A stretch of DNA of 64,000 bases from contig CALOFW010000005.1 in NCBI GenBank assembly GCA_942492715.1, positions 248,001-312,000 on the forward strand. The letters run 5' to 3'. A model generated the notes under the pieces. That model was not told the origin of the DNA. It did no database searches and saw only the letters and a program-made list of their open reading frames with translations. This document shows positions 17,051 to 25,172 of this stretch, in pieces; positions within the stretch are counted from its first letter, which is position 1; the number at the start of each line of letters is the position of its first letter. The position numbers and the translations under genes are program-made. This stretch comes from Sva-07 sp942492715. GTDB lineage: Bacteria > Actinomycetota > Acidimicrobiia > Acidimicrobiales > Ilumatobacteraceae.

Positions 17051-18178
17051 ATGGATCTTCTGGAGACTGCTCGCCGCGTCTCGGTCGCTGACCCACGGGG
17101 ATGCCGCGTCGTGACGGGTTTCGACGGCTTCGTGGACGAGATGATCTCCGTGGTGGGTGAGCGCAGGACACTGGATGACTTCGCGCCGGTGCCGGACATC
17201 GGCACCTTCGGAGCGATGATCGCTGCCGCCGCTGGTCAGAGCAGCCTGCGCGAAATCGTCGTCACCGCCGTCCAACCGGGTGGCTGCGCAGTCAACCTGG
17301 CAGATGGCTTGGCGAGTCTCGGAGCGACGGTGGACTGTTTCGCCACGATCGGCGAACCGCCACATCCGGCCTTCAGCGACATCGCCGTGAAGTGCCACGG
17401 CTTCCATTCCTGGGGCCCCGAGCCGGGGCGAACGCTGGCGTTCGAGTTCAACGACGGCAAGCTGATGTTCAGCGCCGTCGAACAGCTCGCGGGGTTCACG
17501 CCGCACTCCGTTCGGGAACTCCTCACAGACGGGACGTACACCGCGGCCTGTGAGGTCGCACAGGTCATCGCTCTGACCGATTGGAGCCTCTATCCGTACA
17601 TGACGCAGGTGTGGCGCCTGCTCCAGAGCGAGGTGTTCTCATTCCTCACTCACCGCCCAGCGTTCTTCATCGATCTCGTGGACCCGTCGACCCGCTCGGT
17701 GGCGGACATTCGCGACATGGCGGCCATCCTGCAGGAGTTCGAGCCGGTGGGGCCGGTGACGCTCGGCTTGAATGGCAACGAGGCGAACGTGCTCTGCCGG
17801 GCGCACGATGTGTCATCCGCTCCGGCCGACGCCACGCCGGAGCAGACCTTGCAGCAGGCGTTCGCCCTTCGTGACCTGTTCGGCGTCGCCCGCGTGGTGA
17901 TTCATCGGGTGCCGTTCGCCGTGAGCGCGGCCGCTGAGTGTGGATCCATGCAACCGGGTCCGTACAGCGCGAGCACGAAGAAGAGCACCGGTGCGGGCGA
18001 CCGTTTCAACGCGGGCTTCTGTCTCGGGCTCGCGTTGGGCCTCGACGACAGCGAGTCGCTGGCGCTCGGCTGTGCCGCTTCCGGGTTCTTCGTGCGCAAC
18101 GCCCGCAGCGCGAGCCGCCAGGAACTGGTGGACTTCCTCGAGGGTTGGGCCGCCGGTTCCGTCGATCGCTCGAGCTGA
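17051..18178 (+). CDS. PfkB-family carbohydrate kinase
   Basis: This is 375 residues from ATG 17051; a TTG two codons earlier is possible. The N-terminus has GFDGFVDEMISVVG, and QPGGCAVNLADGLASLGATV is the sugar-binding di-glycine region. The catalytic and anion-hole motif STGAGDRFNAGFCLG begins near residue 312, with GAGD intact. This is a ribokinase-fold ATP-dependent kinase. The family phosphorylates fructose, ribose, nucleosides and similar, and no neighbour tells which applies. It ends before a 328-base gap and appears monocistronic. Confidence 0.8.
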   Translation: MDLLETARRVSVADPRGCRVVTGFDGFVDEMISVVGERRTLDDFAPVPDIGTFGAMIAAAAGQSSLREIVVTAVQPGGCAVNLADGLASLGATVDCFATIGEPPHPAFSDIAVKCHGFHSWGPEPGRTLAFEFNDGKLMFSAVEQLAGFTPHSVRELLTDGTYTAACEVAQVIALTDWSLYPYMTQVWRLLQSEVFSFLTHRPAFFIDLVDPSTRSVADIRDMAAILQEFEPVGPVTLGLNGNEANVLCRAHDVSSAPADATPEQTLQQAFALRDLFGVARVVIHRVPFAVSAAAECGSMQPGPYSASTKKSTGAGDRFNAGFCLGLALGLDDSESLALGCAASGFFVRNARSASRQELVDFLEGWAAGSVDRSS

Positions 18179-18506
18179 CACGATCGGCTTCTCTCGCGCA
18201 ACTGGCCGAGATCGAACGCCAGCAGTCATCCTCGGAGTCGACGTACCCGAGGTCCGAAACGCACTCACGCTCACAGGAGCTCGAACCACCGAGCAATCGG
18301 CCGGGATCATCTCGTGTCACAATCGGGCCGCTGTCGAGCGGTCGCCGATCGCAATGCCGGACAGGGGCGGCGTGAGACGGCAGCGTCGTGAACGATACGA
18401 GCGGGTCAGAGAGTTGTTGCGACGAGGAGCTCGGTGAACCCAGACCCGAGTGTGAGTCGCGTCGTCGACAGGTCGCGGTGGGCATGCGCCGCTACCGTCT
18501 CCGGTC
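18179..18506. other. intergenic region, no clear gene
   Basis: I see no convincing coding frame here. A short plus-strand frame near 18370-18437 ends in RRQRRERYERVRELLRRG, vaguely like the start of a transposase helix-turn-helix, but it stops at once and has no other support. Confidence 0.4.
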
Positions 18507-19562
18507 GTGGCATCTGTCGACTCGTTCGCTGATCGGCCCGGTGAATCGCCCACCGCGGGAGCGATGTTCAGGGTGCTGACTTCGTTTCCGGGGCGGAGTG
18601 AGAATCTTGTGGCGGTTGTCAACGGGCTGTTCGGCGACACACTCGAGGACCGCGACTCTCGCTGGTCCACGCCGATGACGATCCGTGCAGGCGACACGGT
18701 GCTGCCACTCGACCATCATGCGCTGCTCGACTCGCTGGCCACGATCGACGTTGGCCCCCGCATCTGCGTGCTCGTTCACGGGCTGATGTCGACCGAGTCG
18801 ATCTGGCGCTACGCAAACGACCCATCGACCACCTACGGCACGCTCCTCGCGGACGACCACGACACGACCGTGCTCTCGGTTCGCTACAACACCGGCCGCC
18901 ACATCTCCGCCAACGGCCGCGAGCTCGCCCACCTCCTCAACCACATCGTGTCGTCGTGGCCCGTGCGAGTGCGCGAGGTCAACCTGATCGGTCACAGCAT
19001 GGGTGGGCTCGTCGTGCGATCTGCATGTCACTACGCGCGCCGCCAGCGTCCGCTCGGTCGGTGGCTCCCGATCGGTCGGCCCTGGACCAGCAAAGTGCGT
19101 CGAGTCGTACTGATCGGGGTGCCGAACACCGGCGCCGGTCTCGAGGCTGTCGTCAACTCCGCCAGCGCAGCCTTGTGGGCGCTTCCCGTACCCACGACAC
19201 GACTGGTCGGGCTCGGGCTCGACCAACGCAGCGCAGGCATCAAGGACCTGCGCTTCGGCGCCATCGTCGACGAAGACTGGCTCGAGCAGGATCCCAGCGC
19301 TCGTCAACGCGTCTTCCGCCACCGGCCGGACCGCCTCCGTCGGGCCGATCATCTCGTGATCGCCGGCACCGTCACCACCGACCCTGAGCACCCGCTGGCC
19401 AAGATGATCGGTGACGTCCTCGTCACCTCCACGAGTGCATCGGGTCGCTCCCCCGACGGTGAACTCTTTCCCCGGGCGACGACGCGAACATTCCCAGGAA
19501 TCACCCACAACGCGCTGGCCCACCACCCGGACGTCTACCAGGCGATCACCGACTGGTGGTGA
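18507..19562 (+). CDS. alpha/beta-hydrolase, lipase/esterase-like
   Basis: This is 351 residues from a GTG at 18507; an ATG at 18564 (MFRVLTSFPG) is a plausible alternative start. Residues near 93 read CVLVHGLMSTESIW (the oxyanion HG motif). NLIGHSMGGLVVRSA gives the nucleophile elbow (Ser about residue 164). A late His in PGITHNALAHHPD completes a likely triad. The arrangement resembles PGAP1-like or triacylglycerol lipase-type hydrolases. No signal peptide is seen, so it is probably cytoplasmic. The substrate is unknown. Confidence 0.72.
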   Translation: MASVDSFADRPGESPTAGAMFRVLTSFPGRSENLVAVVNGLFGDTLEDRDSRWSTPMTIRAGDTVLPLDHHALLDSLATIDVGPRICVLVHGLMSTESIWRYANDPSTTYGTLLADDHDTTVLSVRYNTGRHISANGRELAHLLNHIVSSWPVRVREVNLIGHSMGGLVVRSACHYARRQRPLGRWLPIGRPWTSKVRRVVLIGVPNTGAGLEAVVNSASAALWALPVPTTRLVGLGLDQRSAGIKDLRFGAIVDEDWLEQDPSARQRVFRHRPDRLRRADHLVIAGTVTTDPEHPLAKMIGDVLVTSTSASGRSPDGELFPRATTRTFPGITHNALAHHPDVYQAITDWW

Positions 19563-19875
19563 CCAGACCAGACCAGACCCGACCCACTGAACGCCGGGTC
19601 GGGGCCGAGGTCGACGACGAACGACCACACCTTTGCCTTCTGCTGCATCGAACCCTCGGCCACGAGCACACCGTGGAGCGGGGGTGTCACGGTCCGCGAC
19701 ACAGATATGACACGGGCGCCACCTGGGTGACCTCACGGGTCGATCGGCGCGATTACGAGCTGTGAGTATCGGTGAAGTGCGGCGCGACGTCGAGCGCAAT
19801 CCTTCCAACGCAGGCAGCAGCCCGAGGTTGAGCATCGGCAGATGGTCGACGATTCGGACGGGATACTCTGCCGGG
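19563..19875. other. intergenic region upstream of the response-regulator gene
   Basis: It contains a short direct repeat (GACCAGACCAGACCAGACCC, 19561-19580) and otherwise nothing recognised. The response-regulator frame is open back to 19762, but the receiver domain only begins at 19876. The promoter of that gene should be here. Confidence 0.45.
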
Positions 19876-20553
19876 ATGGTGCTGCGCGTCGTCCTCGCCG
19901 AGGACAGTTTCCTGATGCGCGACGGCATCAACGCCCTGCTCGAACTGGACGATGAGGTGGACGTCGTCGCATCGTGCGAGGACTACGACACGCTGCTCGC
20001 TGCGGTCGAGGAACACCGCCCCGATGTTGTCCTGACCGACATCCGAATGCCACCGAGCCAGACCGACGAGGGCATCCGGGCAGCCGACGTCATCCGGTCT
20101 GCGCATCCCGAGATCGGTGTCGTCGTGCTCAGCCAGTACGTCGAGCCCGAGTACGCGCGGCGCCTGTTCGAGCACGGCTCGGACGGTCGGGCGTACCTGC
20201 TCAAGGAGCGCGTCGCCGACCTCGACGAACTGGGAGGTGCGATTCGCCGGGTGGCCGATGGCGGATCGGTCGTCGACCCCAAAGTGGTCGAAGCGCTGAT
20301 CGGCGTCGAGTCGAACCGCGAATCGGTCGCGCTCGATCGACTGACCGATCGCGAGCGAGACGTGCTTGCCGAGATGGCGGCGGGGAAGAGCAACTCGTCG
20401 ATCGGTGAGGCGCTGTTCATCTCGGCCCGATCGGTCGAAAAGCACATCAACGCGATCTTCACCAAGCTCGATCTCGTGCAGACCGATGACGTGCACCGAC
20501 GGGTCCAGGCGGTGTTGGTGTTCCTCGGCCTGGGCGCGGCCAGTACGGGTTGA
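19876..20553 (+). CDS. NarL/LuxR-family response regulator
   Basis: This is 225 residues from ATG 19876 (MVLRVVLAEDSFLMRDGI). The receiver has the acidic pair in LAEDS, phospho-acceptor Asp55 in VVLTDIRMPP, and Lys in YLLKERVADLDE. A LuxR helix-turn-helix occupies about residues 155-215 (LTDRERDVLAEMAAGKSNSS, then SARSVEKHINAIFTKL). It is an apparently functional DNA-binding regulator. It lies convergent to the split-kinase operon and precedes a receiver-only gene by 63 bases, so it is a likely output of those kinases. Confidence 0.88.
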   Translation: MVLRVVLAEDSFLMRDGINALLELDDEVDVVASCEDYDTLLAAVEEHRPDVVLTDIRMPPSQTDEGIRAADVIRSAHPEIGVVVLSQYVEPEYARRLFEHGSDGRAYLLKERVADLDELGGAIRRVADGGSVVDPKVVEALIGVESNRESVALDRLTDRERDVLAEMAAGKSNSSIGEALFISARSVEKHINAIFTKLDLVQTDDVHRRVQAVLVFLGLGAASTG

Positions 20554-20616
20554 CCCGACCCCGGAGGGCGGGCCACCCCGGTGGACTGCCGAGTCCCGCG
20601 ATGCCATGATCGAGGG

Positions 20617-20985
20617 GTGACCGATGTCCGCGTTCTCATCGTCGACGATCAGCTGCCGTTCCGCGAGGCGTCGCGCATGGTCGTCGAGATGACCGACGGC
20701 TTCGAGGTCGCCGGCGAGGCGGTCAACGGTGAGGAAGCCGTCGACATGACATCGACGCTGCGGCCCGATCTCGTGCTGATGGACGTCCAGATGCCCGGGA
20801 TCGACGGCATCGAGGCCACCCGCCGCATCATGCAGCTCGACGGTCCACCGCACGTGCTCGTGATGTCGACACACGAGTCGGGAAGCTACGAGGCGCCGGC
20901 GCTCGCCGCCGGCGCGATCGGGTTCCTCCCCAAGTCGATGTTCGGCATGGACGCACTCGAGGAGACCTGGGCGAGTCTCCGCTAG
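20617..20985 (+). CDS. stand-alone receiver-domain protein (CheY-like)
   Basis: This is 122 residues from a GTG at 20617. RVLIVDDQLPFREASRMVVE opens a complete receiver, with phospho-acceptor Asp56 in LVLMDVQMPGIDGIEA, Thr/Ser in VMSTHES and Lys in FLPKSMFGMD. There is no output domain; the gene stops 9 bases before the convergent kinase gene. Single-domain receivers act as phosphate sinks, relay intermediates or protein-binding switches. Its place between a NarL regulator and two defective kinases suggests a part in the same relay. Confidence 0.85.
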   Translation: MTDVRVLIVDDQLPFREASRMVVEMTDGFEVAGEAVNGEEAVDMTSTLRPDLVLMDVQMPGIDGIEATRRIMQLDGPPHVLVMSTHESGSYEAPALAAGAIGFLPKSMFGMDALEETWASLR

Positions 20986-20994
20986 CGCGACGGG

Positions 20995-23073
20995 TCAGAC
21001 GCCGGCGCGCACCGTCGTCGGCACGATCCCGGCAATCGTCGTACCGCGTCCCGGATCGGAGCTGATCGTGAACGAGCCACCGACGGTGTCGAGACGGTCG
21101 GCGATGCCGTCGAGTCCGCTTCCCCGGCCGACCGTCGCGGTGTCGAACCCGTGGCCGTCGTCGGTGATCTCGAACGCCAGCGTGCCATTCACCGCCGTGA
21201 GGCTGACGGTCGCCGAGTTCGCGCTCGCGTACTTGGTCGTGTTCTGGAGTGCTTCGAGCACCGTGAAGTACACAGCGGACTCGACCTCGCGCGGATATCG
21301 CCCCACGTCGTTGGCGCGCACCGACACGGGGAGCGCCGACGTTCGAGCTTGCTGCCCGATCGCCACGGCGAGCCCCTCGGCTTCGAGCAGTGGCGGGTAG
21401 ATCCCACTGGCGAACTCGCGGACCGCGGCGATCGCTTCGCCGGCTTGCTGTTCGAGCTGCGTGAGCAGCGCCGCGGTCTTGGTGGCACCGAGCTGCTCGG
21501 CACGCTTGCGCGTCGGACCCAACTTCACCTTCAACGCAACGAGTTGCTGCTGGGGGCCGCTGTCGAGCGTGTTCTCCAGGTCACGTCGGGCGGCGTCGGC
21601 GGCGGCGAGCACACGCTCGCGGGACGCTTCGAGTTCGGCGATCTGACGGCGCAGTTCGGCGGTCAGGCGCGTGTTGCGCAACGCCAGGCCGAGACCGGCG
21701 GCGAGGTCGTCCAGCAACGCCGACTCCGCCGCAGTGACCGCCTCGCCCTCCTCCTTCGTCAACGAGATGCCGCCCAGCAACTCGCCGTCGTGCAGCACCG
21801 GCCACGACCGGTCTGCCTCCGGATCGACGAACTCCGCGCCGTCGGCGAGGGACCGTTCCGTCGTGTCCGGGGGCCAGGTCGACGCGGTACGGAACCCGCC
21901 GGCGGAGCGGACCCACAGCGCCGCCGTTGCGGCCCCGGTGCCGTCGACGATCAGCTTCGGCGCCTGGTCGATCAACTCGACGTCGGACAGCTCCGACGAA
22001 CGGTGCGAGAACTGCACGAGGATCTCGTGCGGCGTCGTGCGCTCGCCGTAGACGAGCCGGTTCGCCCACCGTTCGACCGATCGGCGCATCGGCTGGAAGG
22101 CGATCGCCACCAGCGCCGTCGCCGCGATCGAGAGTCCGAACCCCGTGTCTCCACCGAGAAACGCCCCGAGCCCGACGACGATCGCGACGTACACGCCGCC
22201 GATGAAGATCGCCAGCGCGCCGTAGGTCACCGAGCGGCTGATGATCCGATCGATCTCGTAGAGCCGGTACCGCATGATCGCCACGCCCACGGCGAGCGGG
22301 ATGAGCACGACCGCGACCGAGTCGATCAGCAGGAACGAGTTGTCCTCGGTACCGAGCGGCGCGATCGCGACATTCGCCATGAGGATCGTGATGTTCCCGA
22401 TCACCGCCACGGCGATCCAGCCCACCTGCCGGCGCTCGATCGGGTCGCCGTGGCGCCCCCGGACCACCAGCCGTGCCGCGACGAAGATCGTGAAGAGGAA
22501 GAACAGCAGGAAGAGGACGTTGACAGCGACGTAGAGAACGTCAGCAAGCTGCTCGCCCACGAGCGGGTGCGGGTACGAGTCGGACTCAGGAAGCACTTGC
22601 GGCGTGGCGAAGACGGTCAGGACGACCGCCAGAGCGGCGAGCGAACCACTCCCGCGGAGCAGCCGCCGATCCACGGTCGTGCGGGGCCGACCGTCGGGGA
22701 AGACCAGCCACGTGGCGGCGATCAGCCAGGACCCTGGCGAGATCGCGACCATGCCGACCAGCGCCGCCCAGCTGGCCGCTCCGATGCGGCCTGCGTCCGC
22801 CAGCGTCTCGGCCGTGACGAGCCCTGCCTTCCCCACACTCCACAGCGAGCCGTACGCCACGAGCAGCAGTCCCACGTTGTTCCCTCGTCGCAACACGATG
22901 AGGCCGCCGACCAGCAGGTACGTGCCGAACGCGGCCAGGCTCACCACCTCGGCCACGGTCGACACCTCGACGCTGTGCATCTGCACCAGCACGACGACGA
23001 CCGCGCTGACGTACACGACCACTCCGACGAGCAGCAGGCGCACGCGCCACGTGGGTGTTCGGAGCCCGTTCAT
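20995..23073 (-). CDS. membrane sensor kinase lacking the phospho-accepting His (ATPase half of a split pair)
   Basis: This is 692 residues from ATG 23073, overlapping the previous gene as ATGA. Residues 1-300 hold about eight membrane helices; a GAF-like region follows the conserved RLVYGERTTPHEIL; then come a dimerisation helix pair and an HATPase domain. In the HisKA_3 box the expected LHDGAQQ reads LDSGPQQQ, so the phospho-accepting His is Asp504. The ATPase motifs are intact: EALQNTTKY (Asn611), ITDDGHGFD and GRGSGLDGIADR. It should bind ATP but cannot autophosphorylate in the normal way. It is last in the operon after the His-bearing partner. Confidence 0.85.
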   Translation of the reverse strand: MNGLRTPTWRVRLLLVGVVVYVSAVVVVLVQMHSVEVSTVAEVVSLAAFGTYLLVGGLIVLRRGNNVGLLLVAYGSLWSVGKAGLVTAETLADAGRIGAASWAALVGMVAISPGSWLIAATWLVFPDGRPRTTVDRRLLRGSGSLAALAVVLTVFATPQVLPESDSYPHPLVGEQLADVLYVAVNVLFLLFFLFTIFVAARLVVRGRHGDPIERRQVGWIAVAVIGNITILMANVAIAPLGTEDNSFLLIDSVAVVLIPLAVGVAIMRYRLYEIDRIISRSVTYGALAIFIGGVYVAIVVGLGAFLGGDTGFGLSIAATALVAIAFQPMRRSVERWANRLVYGERTTPHEILVQFSHRSSELSDVELIDQAPKLIVDGTGAATAALWVRSAGGFRTASTWPPDTTERSLADGAEFVDPEADRSWPVLHDGELLGGISLTKEEGEAVTAAESALLDDLAAGLGLALRNTRLTAELRRQIAELEASRERVLAAADAARRDLENTLDSGPQQQLVALKVKLGPTRKRAEQLGATKTAALLTQLEQQAGEAIAAVREFASGIYPPLLEAEGLAVAIGQQARTSALPVSVRANDVGRYPREVESAVYFTVLEALQNTTKYASANSATVSLTAVNGTLAFEITDDGHGFDTATVGRGSGLDGIADRLDTVGGSFTISSDPGRGTTIAGIVPTTVRAGV

Positions 23074-25172
23074 GCCGGCTCCAACGTCGTCTGGCTGACC
23101 GGCACGATGCTCGTGATCCTCGAGTCGCCGCACGATCCCTCCTCGAGGGTGAACGTCCCGCCGGCGGCCTCGATCCGGTCGGTGATCGGGGTGAGGTCGA
23201 GTTCCGTGGCGCCGCCGCCGATGTCCAGGTTCACGACGAGATCGGCACCCGACGCCACGACGGTCGCGCACACGGCCGACGCCCCCGACATCCGTGCTCG
23301 CTCGACGGTTTCGAGCACACAGAAGTAGACGGTCTCCTCGGCCTCGCGGCCGTATCTTCCGAGCCCGTCGGCCGAAACGGTCAGGTCGATGGGCGACGTC
23401 CGCTCGACCGCTCGCAGCGCTGCTTCGAGGCCCTCGGATTCGAGCAGCGGCGGATAGATCCCGTGCGCAACGGCACGGAGCGCGTCCACGGCCTGCTGGG
23501 TCTCGTCGGCCAACGCCGTGACCCGGGTGACGATCTCGTCGGCCTCCTCGCGTTGGGCGATCGTGCGGGCGATGCCGAGCTTGACCTTGAGGGCGACCAC
23601 CTGCTGTTGCGCCCCGTCGTGCAGATCGCGCTCGAGACGATGGCGTTCGGCATCCCGCGCGGCGATCAGCCGGCGCCGTGACGCCCGAACGTCCGCGGCG
23701 CGCTGTTCGAGCTCGCTGTTCAGGCTGATGTTGCGCAGCAGGAGCCCCGACGCCGCGGCGACGTCGGCCAACAACTGGCGGTCGGCGGGCGTCATCGGGT
23801 CGTTGTGCGGCTTGACGATGGTGATCGCCCCGAACGGCACACCGTGATGGAGAACCGGGAGTGACTCGGTGACATCGTCATCGACCAGACCGTCGATCGC
23901 CACGGGCTCCACGCCGGAGTGTCCTGCGTCGGGAAACACGCCGCTCGCCCGGAGTACCCCGCCGCTGGCGACCCAGACGATGGCGCGCTCGGCTCCGGTG
24001 CCGCGCGCGAGCAGTTGCGCGAGATCGCCGGTGCCGTCGCCGGCAGCGACGTCGGGAAGGCTGGAGGTGACCTGGGACAGCACCTCGTACGGACTCACCC
24101 GGTCTCCGTAGACCAGGCGATTGGCTCCTCGCTGGAGACGCGAGCGGATCGGTTCGAACAGCACGGCGACCATGGCCGAGGCGACGATCGGCAAGACGAG
24201 CCCGGGACCCCCGTCATCCGAGACGCCGATGATCAACAGCGGAACCACCACGATCGCCGCGTAGAGCCCGACGATCACGACGGCAAGGCCGAAGTACGTG
24301 ACGGACTTCGAGATGATCGTGTCGATCTCGTAGAGCCGGTACCTGGTGATCGCCACCCAGAACGCTGCGATCAAGAGCAGGAGCGGTACGAGGTTGATCA
24401 GAATCTGGATGGTCGGGCCCACGTCTCCGGAATCACCGCCCGCGGCCAGCCGCAAGGCCAGCTCGCCGATCACGACGAACGCTCCACCCGCCGCGATCCA
24501 ACGGATCTGATGACGAATGATCGCATCGCCGTTTCGATAGCGAACCACCAGCGAGGCAATGCCGAGCAACGAACTGAGCAGCGCCAGGAGGATGAAGATC
24601 TCCGCGAGATCGCCCAGTGTTCCGCCGGGGGTCGGGATGGGACGGGTGCTCCGGGGGTTGTTGGCGGCGCAGGCCAACAGGAACGCGAGCGCCAGGGTCG
24701 TCGTCTGGAACCTGAGTGCCCAACGCCATCGCGGTGAGGGAACCTGCCCGTCGGGGAAGAGCAGGAGGCCGAGTGTCAGGGGGAGCAGGAACGATGGAAT
24801 CCAGCCGGCCGCCAGGATCGTGAGTGCGATCGCCGACGGCCACTCGAGATCAGCGGGAACGTTGGCGCCGGCCTCGAGTTCGGTCGGGATGGCGAGGACG
24901 AGGGGCACCAGCGCGGCCGAATACAAGCCTCCGAAGAAGGCGGCCACGGTGTAGGCCCACACCGATCGGTTCCGAGGCTGCTTCGGCAGGACCGTCCACG
25001 CCAGTGCACCGAAGCCCACGCCCACCGACGCGTTGATCGGCGTGACCGTGTTCACGGCGCTCTGCCACCGGCCCAACGAGATGGCAACGATGAGGCCACC
25101 CACGGCCAAGACCACGGCAACCGCCGCGATCGTGCGACCGATGCGGATCAGTTGTGCATCGGTCGGTGTCAC
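23070..25172 (-). CDS. membrane sensor kinase with intact His box but degenerate ATP-binding domain (phospho-acceptor half)
   Basis: This is 700 residues from a GTG at 25172 overlapping the cyclase gene stop. Architecture matches the next gene: about eight or nine membrane helices, RLVYGDRVSPYEVL, a GAF-like region, a dimerisation helix and a C-terminal domain. The His box is perfect (LERDLHDGAQQQVV, His518). The C-terminal domain has lost the kinase motifs: the N box reads ETVERARMSGAS with no Asn, the DxGxG box reads LDIGGGATELD, and the GxGL loop is missing before ITDRIEAAGG. It can accept phosphate but probably cannot bind ATP, so it needs a partner. Confidence 0.85.
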   Translation of the reverse strand: MTPTDAQLIRIGRTIAAVAVVLAVGGLIVAISLGRWQSAVNTVTPINASVGVGFGALAWTVLPKQPRNRSVWAYTVAAFFGGLYSAALVPLVLAIPTELEAGANVPADLEWPSAIALTILAAGWIPSFLLPLTLGLLLFPDGQVPSPRWRWALRFQTTTLALAFLLACAANNPRSTRPIPTPGGTLGDLAEIFILLALLSSLLGIASLVVRYRNGDAIIRHQIRWIAAGGAFVVIGELALRLAAGGDSGDVGPTIQILINLVPLLLLIAAFWVAITRYRLYEIDTIISKSVTYFGLAVVIVGLYAAIVVVPLLIIGVSDDGGPGLVLPIVASAMVAVLFEPIRSRLQRGANRLVYGDRVSPYEVLSQVTSSLPDVAAGDGTGDLAQLLARGTGAERAIVWVASGGVLRASGVFPDAGHSGVEPVAIDGLVDDDVTESLPVLHHGVPFGAITIVKPHNDPMTPADRQLLADVAAASGLLLRNISLNSELEQRAADVRASRRRLIAARDAERHRLERDLHDGAQQQVVALKVKLGIARTIAQREEADEIVTRVTALADETQQAVDALRAVAHGIYPPLLESEGLEAALRAVERTSPIDLTVSADGLGRYGREAEETVYFCVLETVERARMSGASAVCATVVASGADLVVNLDIGGGATELDLTPITDRIEAAGGTFTLEEGSCGDSRITSIVPVSQTTLEPA

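Noticed and set aside
18350..18437. Transposase-like helix-turn-helix start (RRERYERVRELLRRG)
   Set aside because: Only about 20 residues before a stop, with no further homologous sequence in any frame nearby; chance similarity of an Arg-rich frame.
19762..19875. Longer N-terminus for the NarL regulator starting at 19762
   Set aside because: The extra 38 residues are not receiver-like, and response regulators begin directly with the first beta strand, which fits the ATG at 19876.
21151..23328. 725-residue open frame on the plus strand
   Set aside because: It is antisense to the kinase genes, full of Arg/Asp/His repeats and without motifs.
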